64,000 bases of DNA, taken from positions 124,001 through 188,000 of the forward strand of contig JAEZWW010000005.1 in assembly GCA_023442945.1 (NCBI GenBank), in the 5' to 3' direction. Positions 35,620 to 44,332 of the stretch are shown here, piece after piece (the stretch's first letter is position 1; every line of letters starts with the position of its first letter). Both the position numbers and the translations under genes were made by a program. The notes below the pieces were generated by a model. The model did not search any database. It had not been told where the DNA came from and worked only from the letters and a program-made list of their open reading frames with translations. The DNA is from Pseudomonadota bacterium (lineage in GTDB: Bacteria; Pseudomonadota; Gammaproteobacteria; Burkholderiales; Burkholderiaceae_C).

Positions 35620-36411
35620 TCAGCCGCCGGTGATAACGCTGACGCCGCCGTCCACCGCCAGCCACTGGCCGGTGATGTGCTTGCCGGCGTCGCTGGCGTA
35701 CAGCAGGGTGATGCCTTTCAGGTCTTCTTCATCGCCTAGGCGCAGCAGCGGGGCATGGCTGGCCATTTCTTCCTCGCCCAGTTTTTCCAACGTGCCGCGC
35801 GTCATCTTGCTGGGGAAGAAGCCCGGGCAGATGGCGTTGACGGTGATGCCGTGTTCACCCCATTCGCAGGCCAGCGCGCGGGTGAAGTTGATCACCGCGC
35901 CTTTGCTGGTGTTGTAGGCGATGGTTTCCATGCCGCGCGGGTTGCCGCCCAGGCCGGCGATGGAGGCGATGTTGATGATGCGGCCGCTCTTGCGCCCTAT
36001 CATGCTTTTCTTGGCCAGGCGCTGGCTCAGCAAAAAGTAGCCGCGCACGTTGAGGTTCATGACCTTGTCCCAGGCCTCGGTCGGATGGTCTTCGGCGGGT
36101 GCGCCCCAGGCGGCGCCGGCGTTGTTGACCAGGATGTCCACGTCGCCCATGCGCTCCAGCGTCTCGTCGGCCAGGCGGTGGATGTCGGCTTCTTGCGCGG
36201 CGTCGGCGGCGATCCAGCGCGCGTCGATGCCGGCGGCCTGCAGCTCGGCCACGGCGCTTTCCAGCTCGTCGGCCTTGCGTGCGCTGATCATGACCCGCGC
36301 CCCGGCCTCGCCCAGGGCCTGCGCCATCTGCAGGCCCAGGCCGCGCGATCCGCCCGTCACCAGCGCGGTCTTGCCCTTGAGGTCAAAGAGTTGTTGTACG
36401 GTTCGGGTCAC
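35620..36411 (-). CDS. SDR-family oxidoreductase (gluconate 5-dehydrogenase/FabG-like)
   Basis: The 263-residue classical SDR has TGGSRGLGLQMA (NADP-type loop), NNAGAAWG, IINIASIAG (catalytic Ser), YNTSKGAV (Tyr/Lys) and the terminal GQWLAVDGGVSV. The start is GTG at 36411, supported by AGGAGA seven bases upstream. It lies 31 bp before the thioesterase, probably in the same unit. Confidence 0.87.
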   Translation of the reverse strand: MTRTVQQLFDLKGKTALVTGGSRGLGLQMAQALGEAGARVMISARKADELESAVAELQAAGIDARWIAADAAQEADIHRLADETLERMGDVDILVNNAGAAWGAPAEDHPTEAWDKVMNLNVRGYFLLSQRLAKKSMIGRKSGRIINIASIAGLGGNPRGMETIAYNTSKGAVINFTRALACEWGEHGITVNAICPGFFPSKMTRGTLEKLGEEEMASHAPLLRLGDEEDLKGITLLYASDAGKHITGQWLAVDGGVSVITGG

Positions 36412-36467
36412 AGCAAGGTCTCCTGTTGGTGGGGGATGGCAACCCCCCATTGTTGTACAGACGGTAG

Positions 36468-36513
36468 GCGGGCCGCTGTCTCTTGCGCGATTGGGCCGGG
36501 CACCGCGGCCCGC
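36468..36513. terminator. Inverted repeat between SDR and DMT transporter genes
   Basis: GCGGGCCGC (36468-36476) and GCGGCCCGC (36505-36513) form a perfect 9-bp pair with a 28-nt loop, just after the DMT transporter stop. A T-run is absent, so termination is only a guess. Confidence 0.3.
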
Positions 36514-36529
36514 CCGCCGTCCGGGGCGC

Positions 36530-37414
36530 TCAGCGCGCCACGCCGCCCTGCCGGTGCACCAACACCACGCCGGCCAGGATGCACACCATGCCCAGCACCG
36601 CCAGCGCGCCCAGCACGTTGCCCAGCACCGCCCAGTCCAGCAGCGCCGTGACGGCGGGCACCAGGTAGAACAGGCTGGTCACGTTGACCAGGTTCCCGCC
36701 CTGGATCAGCCGGTACAGCAGCCACTGCGCGAGCACCGAAATCACCAGGCCCAGAAACAGCGTCGGCAGCCAGAAGCCCAGGCTGGCGTCCCAGCGCAGG
36801 GGCTGCGCTTGAGCGAAGAGCAGGCAGACCACCAGCGTGACGGCGTACTGCAGCGGCAGCACCTGCAGCGGTGCTTGCTGCACCCGCTTTTGCACGATGG
36901 CGCCCGTGGTCACGCAGGCCAGCGCGCCCAGGGCGAAGGCCAGGCCGGTGGTGTCAAAACCCGTGGTTTTCAGGCTTTGCCCGACGACCAGCGCCAAGCC
37001 CGTCAGCGCCAACAGCAGACCGCCCAGGCGCGCTGCGCCAAAGCGCCGCTCAACCAGCAGCAGCGTCAGGATCGGCTGCACGCCCAACAGCGTCGCGATC
37101 AGCCCCGGCGTGATGCCGTGCGCCATGGCCTGGAAGTAGCAGACCGAATACAGGCCCACCATCAACAGGCCCGCCAAGGCCACGGTGCCGCGTGTGCCCG
37201 GCGCCGGCCGCCACGCGCTGCGCGTCAGCGGCACCAGCACGGCCAGGCCGATGCTGGCGACGGCGTAGCGCACCAGCAGCACGGCCGAGGCCGAGCCGTG
37301 GTCCAGCGCCCAGCGCGTGAAAATCGCCGCGCTGCCCCAGAGCAGCACGAACAAACCCATGGCGCCCCAGGACGCCCAGGGGAGCTTTCGAGAAGAAGAA
37401 AAAGAAGAAGACAT
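36530..37414 (-). CDS. EamA/DMT-superfamily transporter
   Basis: The 294-residue protein has ten hydrophobic segments in two EamA repeats (GLFVLLWGSAAIFTRWAL opens the first; TTGLAFALGALACVTTGAIV the second) and ends in a short basic tail. It exports or imports small metabolites; the substrate is unknown. The ATG at 37414 is preferred; one four codons upstream is possible. Confidence 0.87.
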   Translation of the reverse strand: MSSSFSSSRKLPWASWGAMGLFVLLWGSAAIFTRWALDHGSASAVLLVRYAVASIGLAVLVPLTRSAWRPAPGTRGTVALAGLLMVGLYSVCYFQAMAHGITPGLIATLLGVQPILTLLLVERRFGAARLGGLLLALTGLALVVGQSLKTTGFDTTGLAFALGALACVTTGAIVQKRVQQAPLQVLPLQYAVTLVVCLLFAQAQPLRWDASLGFWLPTLFLGLVISVLAQWLLYRLIQGGNLVNVTSLFYLVPAVTALLDWAVLGNVLGALAVLGMVCILAGVVLVHRQGGVAR

Positions 37415-37739
37415 GGCATTTCCCATCCATCGCAAAACCTGATCGGCGCCCGGGCACAGCAGCCCAGGGCGCAAGAGGAAAGAAGCGAAAAGGCCGGGCC
37501 GACGAGCGCGTCAGCCCGCGGCGGCGACCGGCGACAGCCGGACGACACCAGCGCCTGCGGCGCGGACAACGACCGCGCCGAGGATGGGAGGGGGCGGGCT
37601 GCCCACGCGCACCCGCGCGCCACGGGCCAGCCGGGCGTTCAGAGCAAGTGTGGTGAGCAGTGCCATGCGCGCAGTTTAGCGCACGGCTGGCGACGGGGTG
37701 TGCGTGCGCCCTACTCTCGCTGCCGGCGCGGCCGCCGCG
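37415..37739. other. Leader/intergenic region upstream of the DMT transporter
   Basis: This 325-bp gap contains a doubtful 51-codon leftward frame (37511-37666, beginning MALLTTLALNARLARGARVR) and a hairpin (CGCCC-GGGC / GCCCAGGGCG, 37447-37471) between it and the transporter ATG. I see no clear promoter. Confidence 0.35.
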
Positions 37740-39575
37740 TCAGAAAGCGTCTTCGGGCAGCGCAGCGCAGGTCATGTCGCGCGCTTCGACCACGCGCAGC
37801 CAGGCTTCGGCCTTGGGCAGTTCATAGTGAAAGAAATAGGCCGTAGCCCCCGCCACACCAGCGCGACCAGCTTCTCTTTCGATAGCATCATTGACCAGCG
37901 ACAGCTCCAACCAGACCCAGGCCAGCACCATGTGGCCAAAGGCCTGCATGTAGGGCACGGCGTTGGCCAGCGCTTCGCCCGCGTCGCCCGTGGCCCAGGC
38001 GGCCTTGGTCACGCCGCCCACGCGCGCCAGCACCTGCGCCAGCGCGTTGGCGTGCGCCGCCAGTTCCGGGTGCTGCAGCGCGCGCTCGATGGTGGTGTTG
38101 ATGCGCGCGGCCAGCAGCTTCAGGCCGCGCCCGCCTTCCATCAGCACCTTGCGCCCCAGCAAGTCCATGGCCTGGATGCCGTGCGTGCCCTCGTGGATCA
38201 TGTTCAGGCGGTTGTCGCGCCAGTACTGTTCCACCGGGAAGTCGCGCGTGTAGCCGTAGCCGCCGTGGATCTGGATGGCCAGGCTGTTGGCTTCCAGGCA
38301 GTTCTCGCTCGGCCAGCTTTTGGCGATGGGCGTCAGCACTTCCAGCAGCAGGCGCGCTTCGTCGGCCTGGGCCGCGTCGCCGGTGTGCTGCTCGTCCACC
38401 AGTTTGGCGCAGTACAGCAGCAGCGCCAGCGCACCTTCGCAAGTGCTTTTCTGCGCCAGCAGCATGCGGCGGATGTCCGCGTGTTCGATCAAGCGCACCG
38501 GCGGCTGGGCCGCGTCTTTGCCGGCCGGGCCCACCGGGCGGCCTTGCGTGCGCGTCTTGGCGTAGTCGAGCGAGGCCTCATACCCCGCCAGGCCCAGCAT
38601 GGTGGCCGCCATGCCGATGGCGATGCGCGCCTCGTTCATCATGTGGAACATGCAGCGCAGGCCCTCGCCCGGCTGGCCGACCAGATAACCGACGGCGCCG
38701 GCTTGCCCGTCGACCTTGAACTGGCCTTCGCCAAAATTCAGCAGCGTGTTGGTGGTGCCGCGCCAGCCCAGCTTGTGGTTGAGCCCGGCCAGCGCGACGT
38801 CGTTGCGCACGCCGGTCAGTTGGCCTTCGGTGTCGACCAATTGCTTGGGCACGATGAACAGCGAAATGCCTTTGACGCCCGGCACCAGCTGGCCGTCCGC
38901 GCCGGGGATCTTGGCCAGCACCAGGTGGACGATGTTCTCGGTCATCTCGTGCTCGCCGGCCGAGATCCACATCTTGTTGCCCTTGAGCCGGTAGCGCGGG
39001 CCCAGCGCGTCGGCCGCGTCTTCCAGCACGGCGCGGGTGGCGACGTCGCTCAGAGATGAGCCGGCTTGCGGCTCGCTCAAACACATGGTGCCGGTCCAGC
39101 GGCCGTTGAACTCGTTGGCGGCGAACACGCGCTTTTGCGCGTCGGTGCCGTGCGCCATCAGCAGGTTGGCGTTGCCCACCGTGAGCAGGCTGGCCGAGAT
39201 GCTGATCGACGCCTTGCCGAAGAAGGCGTTGGCCGCCGCTTCCACCAAATACGGCAACTGCATGCCGCCGTGCTCGTAGTCCTGGGCCGCGGCCAGCATG
39301 CCGGATTCGGCATAAGCCTCACGCGCGGCGTGCGTGGCGCGCGGCAGCACCACGCGCAGGCTGCCGTCATCGGCGGTTTCGGTGCGCGGCTCTTCGGTGT
39401 CGACCAGGCGGTTGAAGGGCGCGTATTTCTCGCGCGCGATGCGCTCGCAGGTGTCCAGCACCGCATCAAAGGTCTCGCGCGAATGGTCGGCAAAGCGCGG
39501 GCGCTGCGTCAGGGCGTCGGCGTGGAGCCAGTCGCGCAGCAAAAAGTCGAGCGTGGAGCGCAGCGGTGTCGTCAT
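37740..39575 (-). CDS. Acyl-CoA dehydrogenase with C-terminal extension (long-chain/DmdC-like type)
   Basis: The 611-residue protein has an ACAD N-terminal extension (LDFLLRDWLHADALTQ). FAD-domain motifs follow (WTGTMCLSEPQAGSSLSDV; KGNKMWISAGEHEMTENIVH), then the helical domain with AIQIHGGYGYTRDFPVEQY and IHEGTHGIQAMDLLGRK, and the ~100-residue C-terminal domain of the FadE5/DmdC group. Near the C-terminus the stretch AIEREAGRAGVAGATAYFF is encoded by a dispersed-repeat copy (37830-37888). It may be specific for long-chain or branched acyl-CoA. Confidence 0.88.
   Translation of the reverse strand: MTTPLRSTLDFLLRDWLHADALTQRPRFADHSRETFDAVLDTCERIAREKYAPFNRLVDTEEPRTETADDGSLRVVLPRATHAAREAYAESGMLAAAQDYEHGGMQLPYLVEAAANAFFGKASISISASLLTVGNANLLMAHGTDAQKRVFAANEFNGRWTGTMCLSEPQAGSSLSDVATRAVLEDAADALGPRYRLKGNKMWISAGEHEMTENIVHLVLAKIPGADGQLVPGVKGISLFIVPKQLVDTEGQLTGVRNDVALAGLNHKLGWRGTTNTLLNFGEGQFKVDGQAGAVGYLVGQPGEGLRCMFHMMNEARIAIGMAATMLGLAGYEASLDYAKTRTQGRPVGPAGKDAAQPPVRLIEHADIRRMLLAQKSTCEGALALLLYCAKLVDEQHTGDAAQADEARLLLEVLTPIAKSWPSENCLEANSLAIQIHGGYGYTRDFPVEQYWRDNRLNMIHEGTHGIQAMDLLGRKVLMEGGRGLKLLAARINTTIERALQHPELAAHANALAQVLARVGGVTKAAWATGDAGEALANAVPYMQAFGHMVLAWVWLELSLVNDAIEREAGRAGVAGATAYFFHYELPKAEAWLRVVEARDMTCAALPEDAF
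37830..37888 (-). repeat. Dispersed repeat, copy 11, inside the acyl-CoA dehydrogenase
   Basis: In gene direction it reads GCTATCGAAAGAGAAGCTG, GTCGCGCTGGTGTGGC, GGGGGCTACGGCCTATTTCT. The phase is GCT ATC GAA AGA GAA GCT, identical to the copies in the patatin and aidB-like genes. The right half is diverged. Confidence 0.75.
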
Positions 39576-39687
39576 GCGGCAAATTATCGAAGCCGCGGCC
39601 CGCTGCCGCGTGTCCGCTGGGCGACGCCGCGCGTGCGATCCGACGCTTCATGCCGGCGATGTGCGCGACGCGACCGCCTCCAAAAAA

Positions 39688-39703
39688 CTGTACGTTTATA
39701 CAG
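39688..39703. promoter_or_regulatory. LexA-box-like palindrome
   Basis: CTGTACGTTTATACAG matches the CTGT-N8-ACAG form of the SOS box of E. coli and many betaproteobacteria, within an A/T-rich patch of otherwise GC-rich DNA. It lies 52 bp before the VOC gene and 112 bp from the divergent acyl-CoA dehydrogenase start. Confidence 0.55.
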
Positions 39704-39755
39704 TTTGATGGTACGCTGAAAGCTTCATCCACTTCGCTTCACGCGCCCACCTCCC

Positions 39756-40154
39756 ATGCTCGACCACATGACGTTCCGGGTGACCGACATCGCCCGCGCC
39801 AAGGCGTTTTACAGCGCCGCCCTCGCCCCGCTGGGCTACAGCGTGGCGCTGGAGGCGAACTACGGCGCCAACATCCTCGGTTTTGCCCACGCCGACCCGA
39901 GCGAGCCCGACGGTAAAAAGACCGACGTATGGTTCATCGACGGGCCCTCGCCCTTCGGCGGACCGCCCGCGACGACCGGCTGCCACCTGGCCTGGCGCGC
40001 TGGCAGCCGCGCCCAGGTCGACGCCTTCTACAAGGCGGCCATCACCGCCGGCGGCCGCGACAACGGCCCGCCCGGCCTGCGGCCCGACTACCACCCCAAC
40101 TACTACGGCGCCTTCGTGATCGATCTGGAAGGCAACAACATCGAAGCCGTCTGA
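39756..40154 (+). CDS. VOC-family protein (glyoxalase/bleomycin-resistance fold)
   Basis: The 132-residue protein begins MLDHMTFRVTDIARAKAFYS and ends YYGAFVIDLEGNNIEAV, with metal-ligand positions His (LDHMTFRV), His (GCHLAWRA) and Glu (GNNIEAV). This is the standard single-domain VOC used by bacterial glyoxalase-I-like and thiol-transferase proteins. It stands alone, with a LexA-box-like palindrome upstream. Function is otherwise unassigned. Confidence 0.85.
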   Translation: MLDHMTFRVTDIARAKAFYSAALAPLGYSVALEANYGANILGFAHADPSEPDGKKTDVWFIDGPSPFGGPPATTGCHLAWRAGSRAQVDAFYKAAITAGGRDNGPPGLRPDYHPNYYGAFVIDLEGNNIEAV

Positions 40155-40170
40155 CACCTGCCGGAATAGA

Positions 40171-40237
40171 TTTTCAAGACAAATCAGCCTCTGGCCCTAC
40201 AACCATCTGCGCAAGCAGCTATATAAACTATAGCCAT
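40171..40237 (-). repeat. Dispersed repeat, copy 12
   Basis: On the minus strand it reads GGCTATAGTTTATATAGCTG, CTTGCGCAGATGGTTGTAGG, GCCAGAGGCTGATT, TGTCTTGAAAA, one of the copies closest to the consensus. It begins 17 bp after the VOC stop codon. The 210 bp from there to the AraC gene stop show nothing recognisable. Confidence 0.9.
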
Positions 40238-40447
40238 CCAGCAGCAGCTGGGCGAGCGCCGTGGCGATCGGGCCCGCCGCACCGTGTCGCGCATCGCGCG
40301 CAAAGCGGCGATCAGGCGCGGGCGCCGGCGCACGCCGACGGCATTCGGCCCGGTTGGGTCCGCGCGCATGCCAGGACGGGCGCGGTGACTTGGTCGACGG
40401 TCTTTTCGTGTGAAAGCCGGCCCACCTGCGCACGGCCATCACCCACA

Positions 40448-41479
40448 TCACCCTCGCCGACTCGGCTCGTTGTGGGGACAGGCCGTGTCACCCGGGCGTT
40501 CGCCAAAGCGGCGCTGGTAGTGCGCGGCGAAATGCCCGGCGTGGAAGAAGCCGAAGCGCTGGGCGACCAGGGACACGCTTTCGCCACCGGCCTTGCCGCG
40601 CCCTTGCAGCGCCTGGCGCACCAGGTCCAGCCGCAGGTTGCGCCAATGCGCCATCGGGCTTTCGCCGGTGTGCACGACAAAGGCCTGCTGAAGGCTGCGT
40701 GCGCTGACCCCCAGGTGCTGGCACAGATCGACCAGGCTCAGCGGCTCGCCCGCGTGGGCGCGCATGAACTCCTGGGCGCGCCGCACGGCGCGCGGCAACA
40801 GCGGGCGCTGCGCGGACGCGTCAAGCAGGCGCTGATGGCTGTGCGGCAGTTGCATCAGCAGCGTGGAAATCAGGTAGCGCTCGGCCTGGCGCGCCAGGGG
40901 CGAGCCGGAAAAGGCCGCGTCGGCATCCAGCGCACCGCACAGGTAGTGGACGAAGGCGATCGCCGGCGCCACCTGCGCCAGCCCCAGCGGCACGCCCGGG
41001 TCAAAGATCGGCGGCCCCTGTACCGGCGCCTGCGCCAGCTGCTCCAGCTGCGCGAGCAAGGCAGCCTGTGAAAAGCGGACGATCAGGTGCGGGCTGTCGG
41101 CGGCCCAGCGCATGCGTAAGGGCTCCGTGGGCGACGGCAGCGAGGCGTGGCCGCTGTCGGCGCGCACTTCACGGCCGCCGCAGCGCACGTCGGCGCCGCC
41201 GCGCAAGGGAATCTGCAGCAAATAAAAGCTGCCCAGGCAGCCGGGGTCGATGTCCACGGCCGGGCCGTACTGCACGTAGTTCAGGCTGACATCCGAGCCC
41301 AGCGGCGCGCTGTGGTGGCGCGCGTCCAGCCGGTCGCGCGCATGGCAGGTGTTGAGGACGTGCGGGCAGAAGATGCGCGCGACGCTTTCGCGCGCCTGGT
41401 CCACATCGCGCGTGTGGAAAAGGCTGAAACCCGACAGCGGCAGGCGGGACTGTGGCGGGGGTTCGGCAAGGGCCGGCAT
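40448..41479 (-). CDS. AraC-family transcriptional regulator (iifR-like position)
   Basis: The 343-residue protein has an N-terminal AraC_binding_2-type sensor (cupin-like, e.g. LGSDVSLNYVQYGPAVDIDP and YLLQIPLRGGADVRCGGREV). The C-terminal double helix-turn-helix contains LSLVDLCQHLGVSARSLQQA and the conserved RFGFFHAGHFAAHYQRRFGE. It diverges from the SDR/StyA-like operon, whose promoter carries 20-bp-spaced direct repeats typical of AraC/XylS sites. It is probably the effector-dependent activator of that operon, with indole as the inferred effector. Confidence 0.88.
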   Translation of the reverse strand: MPALAEPPPQSRLPLSGFSLFHTRDVDQARESVARIFCPHVLNTCHARDRLDARHHSAPLGSDVSLNYVQYGPAVDIDPGCLGSFYLLQIPLRGGADVRCGGREVRADSGHASLPSPTEPLRMRWAADSPHLIVRFSQAALLAQLEQLAQAPVQGPPIFDPGVPLGLAQVAPAIAFVHYLCGALDADAAFSGSPLARQAERYLISTLLMQLPHSHQRLLDASAQRPLLPRAVRRAQEFMRAHAGEPLSLVDLCQHLGVSARSLQQAFVVHTGESPMAHWRNLRLDLVRQALQGRGKAGGESVSLVAQRFGFFHAGHFAAHYQRRFGERPGDTACPHNEPSRRG

Positions 41480-41578
41480 GGTGGCGCCAGCCTAGCAAAA
41501 GCCGGTGCGCTTGGCATCCGGCATTGCCCTGAATCGGGCCACCGCGACAGCCCAAAAGTCAGCGCCTGGCCAAAGTTC

Positions 41579-41613
41579 TGCGCGTTCGGGATGGCCGCTG
41601 CGCTTTCGGGATG
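41579..41613 (+). promoter_or_regulatory. Direct-repeat AraC operator candidate
   Basis: TGCGCGTTCGGGATG (41579-41593) and TGCGCTTTCGGGATG (41599-41613) differ by one base and are 20 bp apart, about two helical turns. This is the arrangement bound by AraC/XylS dimers next to a -35 box. A possible -10 TATCTT follows at 41635-41640. The ATG of the operon is at 41675. Confidence 0.65.
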
Positions 41614-41674
41614 CACGCTAGCGCGGCCGGCGCCTATCTTCCGCCCACCCACACAACACAGCAGGAGACAAAAC

Positions 41675-42472
41675 ATGTTCAAGGGTCTGGCGGACAAGGT
41701 GGCCATCGTGACCGGCGGTGCCACCCTCATTGGCGCGGCGGTGGTGCGCGCCTTCCATGAAGCCGGCGTGCGCGTCACGCTGGCCGACATCGATGCCGAA
41801 GGCGGTGCCCGCGTGGCCGCGGCCTGCGGCGACGACGGCCGCGTGTGGTTCCGGCCCACCGACATCACGCAGGATGTCGAGGTGCAGGCCTGCGCGGACG
41901 AGACCGCGCAGCGCTTCGGGCGCGTCGATTTCCTGGTCAATCTGGCCTGCAGCTACGTGGACAACGGCCTCGCCTCGCCACGCGAGGAATGGCTCACGGC
42001 GCTGAATGTGAACGTGGCCAGCGCCGCGATGATGCTGCAAGCGGTGGTGCCGCACATGAAGCGCGGCGGCGGCGGCGCGGTCGTCAACTTCACCAGCATT
42101 TCGTCCAAGGTCGCGCAAACCGGCCGCTGGCTCTACCCAGTGAGCAAGGCGGCCCTGGTGCAGCTGACGCGCAACATGGCGATGGACCTGGCACCCGACC
42201 ACATCCGCGTGAACAGCGTGTCGCCCGGCTGGACCTGGTCGAACATCATGAACCAGCTGACCCAGGGCGACCGCGCGAAGACGGACCGCGTCGCCGCGCC
42301 TTTCCACCTGCTGCGGCGCGTGGGCGACCCCGAGGAAGTGGCGCAGGTGGTGCTCTTCCTGTGCTCCGACCACGCCAGCGTGGTGACCGGCGCCGACTAC
42401 GCGGCAGACGGCGGTTACTCGGCCATGGGGCCGGAATCGTACGAGCCCGCCATCCCCAAGCTGATGGCCTGA
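41675..42472 (+). CDS. SDR-family dehydrogenase (iifB-like)
   Basis: The 265-residue SDR has TGGATLIGAAVV as an atypical cofactor loop (the usual TGGxxGIG is altered). Other motifs are VTLADIDAEGG (NAD-type Asp), a NLACSYV variant of NNAG, VVNFTSISS (Ser), YPVSKAA (Tyr/Lys) and GADYAADGGYSAMG. It is first in an operon with a StyA-like oxygenase and flavin reductase. In the iif cluster the equivalent enzyme oxidises the indole dihydrodiol to 3-hydroxyindolin-2-one; that assignment here is by gene order. AGGAGA precedes the ATG. Confidence 0.83.
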   Translation: MFKGLADKVAIVTGGATLIGAAVVRAFHEAGVRVTLADIDAEGGARVAAACGDDGRVWFRPTDITQDVEVQACADETAQRFGRVDFLVNLACSYVDNGLASPREEWLTALNVNVASAAMMLQAVVPHMKRGGGGAVVNFTSISSKVAQTGRWLYPVSKAALVQLTRNMAMDLAPDHIRVNSVSPGWTWSNIMNQLTQGDRAKTDRVAAPFHLLRRVGDPEEVAQVVLFLCSDHASVVTGADYAADGGYSAMGPESYEPAIPKLMA

Positions 42473-42518
42473 GCCATCCCGATCTGCCCCGCAACCACAA
42501 CACCCACAGGAGACAAGC

Positions 42519-43766
42519 ATGCGCAACATCCTCATCGTCGGCGCCGGCCAGTCCGGCCTGCAACTCGCCCTGAGCCTGCAGGCCAAAGGCTATGGCATCA
42601 GCGTCGTGTCCAACCGTTCGGCCGAAGACATTCGCGACGGCAAGGTCATGTCCAGCCAATGCATGTTCCACGATAGCCTGCAACACGAGCGCGACCGCGG
42701 CATCGCCTTCTGGGAAAAGGACTGCCCGCCGGTCGAAGGCATTTCCTTCACCGTGCCGCACCCCGAGCAGGCGGGCGTGAAGGCCCTGACCTGGGCACAC
42801 CGCCTGGACCACATCGCCCAGTCGGTGGACCAGCGGGTGAAGGTGCCCGGCTGGATGGCCGAGTTTCAGCGCCGCGGCGGGCAGCTGATCTTCAAGGACG
42901 CGGAAATCGACGACCTGGAGCAATGGACGCAGCAGTACGACTTGGTGATCGTGGCCGCCGGCAAAGGCGCCATCGCCAAGATGTTCGAGCGCGACGCCAG
43001 CCGCAGCCCCTACGACAAGCCGCAACGTGCTCTGGCGCTGACCTACGTGCACGGCATGCGGCCACGGGAGGAATACAGCGCGGTCAACTTCAATCTGATC
43101 CCCGGCGTGGGCGAGTACTTCGTGTTCCCGGCGCTGACCAACTCGGGGGCTTGCGAGATCATGGTCTTCGAGGGCATTCCCGGTGGCCCGATGGACTGCT
43201 GGGGCGACGTGCGCACGCCAGCCGAGCACCTGGCGCGCTCGCTGGACATCTTGCGCACCTTCCTGCCCTGGGAGGCCGAGCGCTGCACCCAGGTCGAGGT
43301 GACCGATGCCAACGGCATCCTCAGCGGCGCCTTCCCTCCCACCGTACGCTACAACGTCGGCCGACTGCCCAGTGGCCGCGTGGTGATGGGCATGGCCGAT
43401 GCCGTGATGCTGAACGACCCGATCACCGGTCAGGGCTCCAACAACGCAGCCAAGTTCGCGCATGCGGTGGAAACGGCGATCGTCGCGCACGGTGCGGCGC
43501 CCTTTGATGCCGCGTTCATGCAGCGCACCTTCGACGACTTCTGGACCGCCTACGGCCAGTACGTGACCGGCTGGACGAACGCCATGCTGGCGCCGCCGCC
43601 CCCGCACGTGCTGGAGCTGATGGGCACGGCCACCGCCGTGCCGGCCATCGCTCGGCGCATCGCCAACGGCTTCAACGACCCGACCGACTACGCCAACTTC
43701 TTTGTCAGCCCGGACAAAGCGCATGCGTATCTGGCCGAGGTAGCGCCGCAGCCGGAGGCGGCATGA
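42519..43766 (+). CDS. Styrene/indole monooxygenase family FAD protein (StyA/IifC-like)
   Basis: The 415-residue flavoprotein, the usual size of StyA, has NILIVGAGQSGLQLALSLQA (Rossmann GxGxxG). It also has SSQCMFHDSLQHERDRGIAF, TWAHRLDHIAQSVDQRVKVP, LVIVAAGKGAIAKMF and NDPITGQGSNNAAKFAHAVE, the StyA-type flavin motif. Such two-component oxygenases take reduced FAD from a partner reductase and epoxidise styrene or indole. With the SDR, reductase and DLH-like neighbours the gene set fits IifC (indole 2,3-oxygenation) better than styrene catabolism, since no styC/styD is present. The stop overlaps the reductase start (ATGA). Confidence 0.88.
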   Translation: MRNILIVGAGQSGLQLALSLQAKGYGISVVSNRSAEDIRDGKVMSSQCMFHDSLQHERDRGIAFWEKDCPPVEGISFTVPHPEQAGVKALTWAHRLDHIAQSVDQRVKVPGWMAEFQRRGGQLIFKDAEIDDLEQWTQQYDLVIVAAGKGAIAKMFERDASRSPYDKPQRALALTYVHGMRPREEYSAVNFNLIPGVGEYFVFPALTNSGACEIMVFEGIPGGPMDCWGDVRTPAEHLARSLDILRTFLPWEAERCTQVEVTDANGILSGAFPPTVRYNVGRLPSGRVVMGMADAVMLNDPITGQGSNNAAKFAHAVETAIVAHGAAPFDAAFMQRTFDDFWTAYGQYVTGWTNAMLAPPPPHVLELMGTATAVPAIARRIANGFNDPTDYANFFVSPDKAHAYLAEVAPQPEAA

Positions 43767-44332
43767 CGGCCGTGGCCGACCCCGTTGCCGCCCTGCCCCC
43801 GCTTCAGGCGCTGCGCCGCTCTGCCTGCCTGCCGCCCGGCGACTTCCGACTGGCGATGCGCCGGCTGGCGGGCGCCGTGTGCATCGTCGCCACCACCGAC
43901 GGGCAGCGCCCGACCGGGCTGACCGCCACGGCGGTGACCTCGCTGTCGGCCGAGCCGGCGCGGCTGCTCACCTGCATCAACCTCAAGGGCAGCACTTTCC
44001 GCAGCATCACCGACAGCCGGCGCATGAGCGTGAACCTGCTGACCACCCACCACACCGATCTGGCCACGCGCTTCGGCGGCGCAGGCCCCGCCGGCGCGAG
44101 CGAACTGTTCGAGCCGACGCTGTGGGACACGCTGGCGACCGGCGCGCCGATCCTGCGCGAAGCCCTGGTCGCCTTCGACTGCGTGGTTGACGAGATGATG
44201 GTTGCCCACAGCCACGCCGTGATGATTGGCGAGATCAAGGCCGTGCAGATGCACCCAGGCGGCCATGCGCCACTGTTGTACGCTGACGGCCGCTACACCA
44301 CATTGCACCCTCACGGAGACCCGACCCCATGA
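43763..44332 (+). CDS. Flavin reductase family protein (StyB/IifD-like partner)
   Basis: The 189-residue flavin reductase (HpaC/StyB family) has FRLAMRRLAGAVCIVATTDG, the flavin-binding GLTATAVTSLSAEPARLLTC, and a conserved His region near HSHAVMIGEIKAVQ. It supplies reduced FAD to the StyA-like oxygenase encoded just before it. Both its start and its stop overlap neighbours by ATGA, so oxygenase, reductase and the DLH-like protein are translationally coupled. Confidence 0.88.
   Translation: MTAVADPVAALPPLQALRRSACLPPGDFRLAMRRLAGAVCIVATTDGQRPTGLTATAVTSLSAEPARLLTCINLKGSTFRSITDSRRMSVNLLTTHHTDLATRFGGAGPAGASELFEPTLWDTLATGAPILREALVAFDCVVDEMMVAHSHAVMIGEIKAVQMHPGGHAPLLYADGRYTTLHPHGDPTP

Noticed and set aside
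40238..40447. Possible gene or remnant between repeat copy 12 and the AraC gene
   Set aside because: Short frames exist on both strands, but none has a plausible start, family motif or codon pattern distinct from background.
42519..43766. Naming the oxygenase styA with a styrene pathway
   Set aside because: No styrene-oxide isomerase or phenylacetaldehyde dehydrogenase gene is present, and the SDR and DLH-like neighbours fit an indole-type cluster better.
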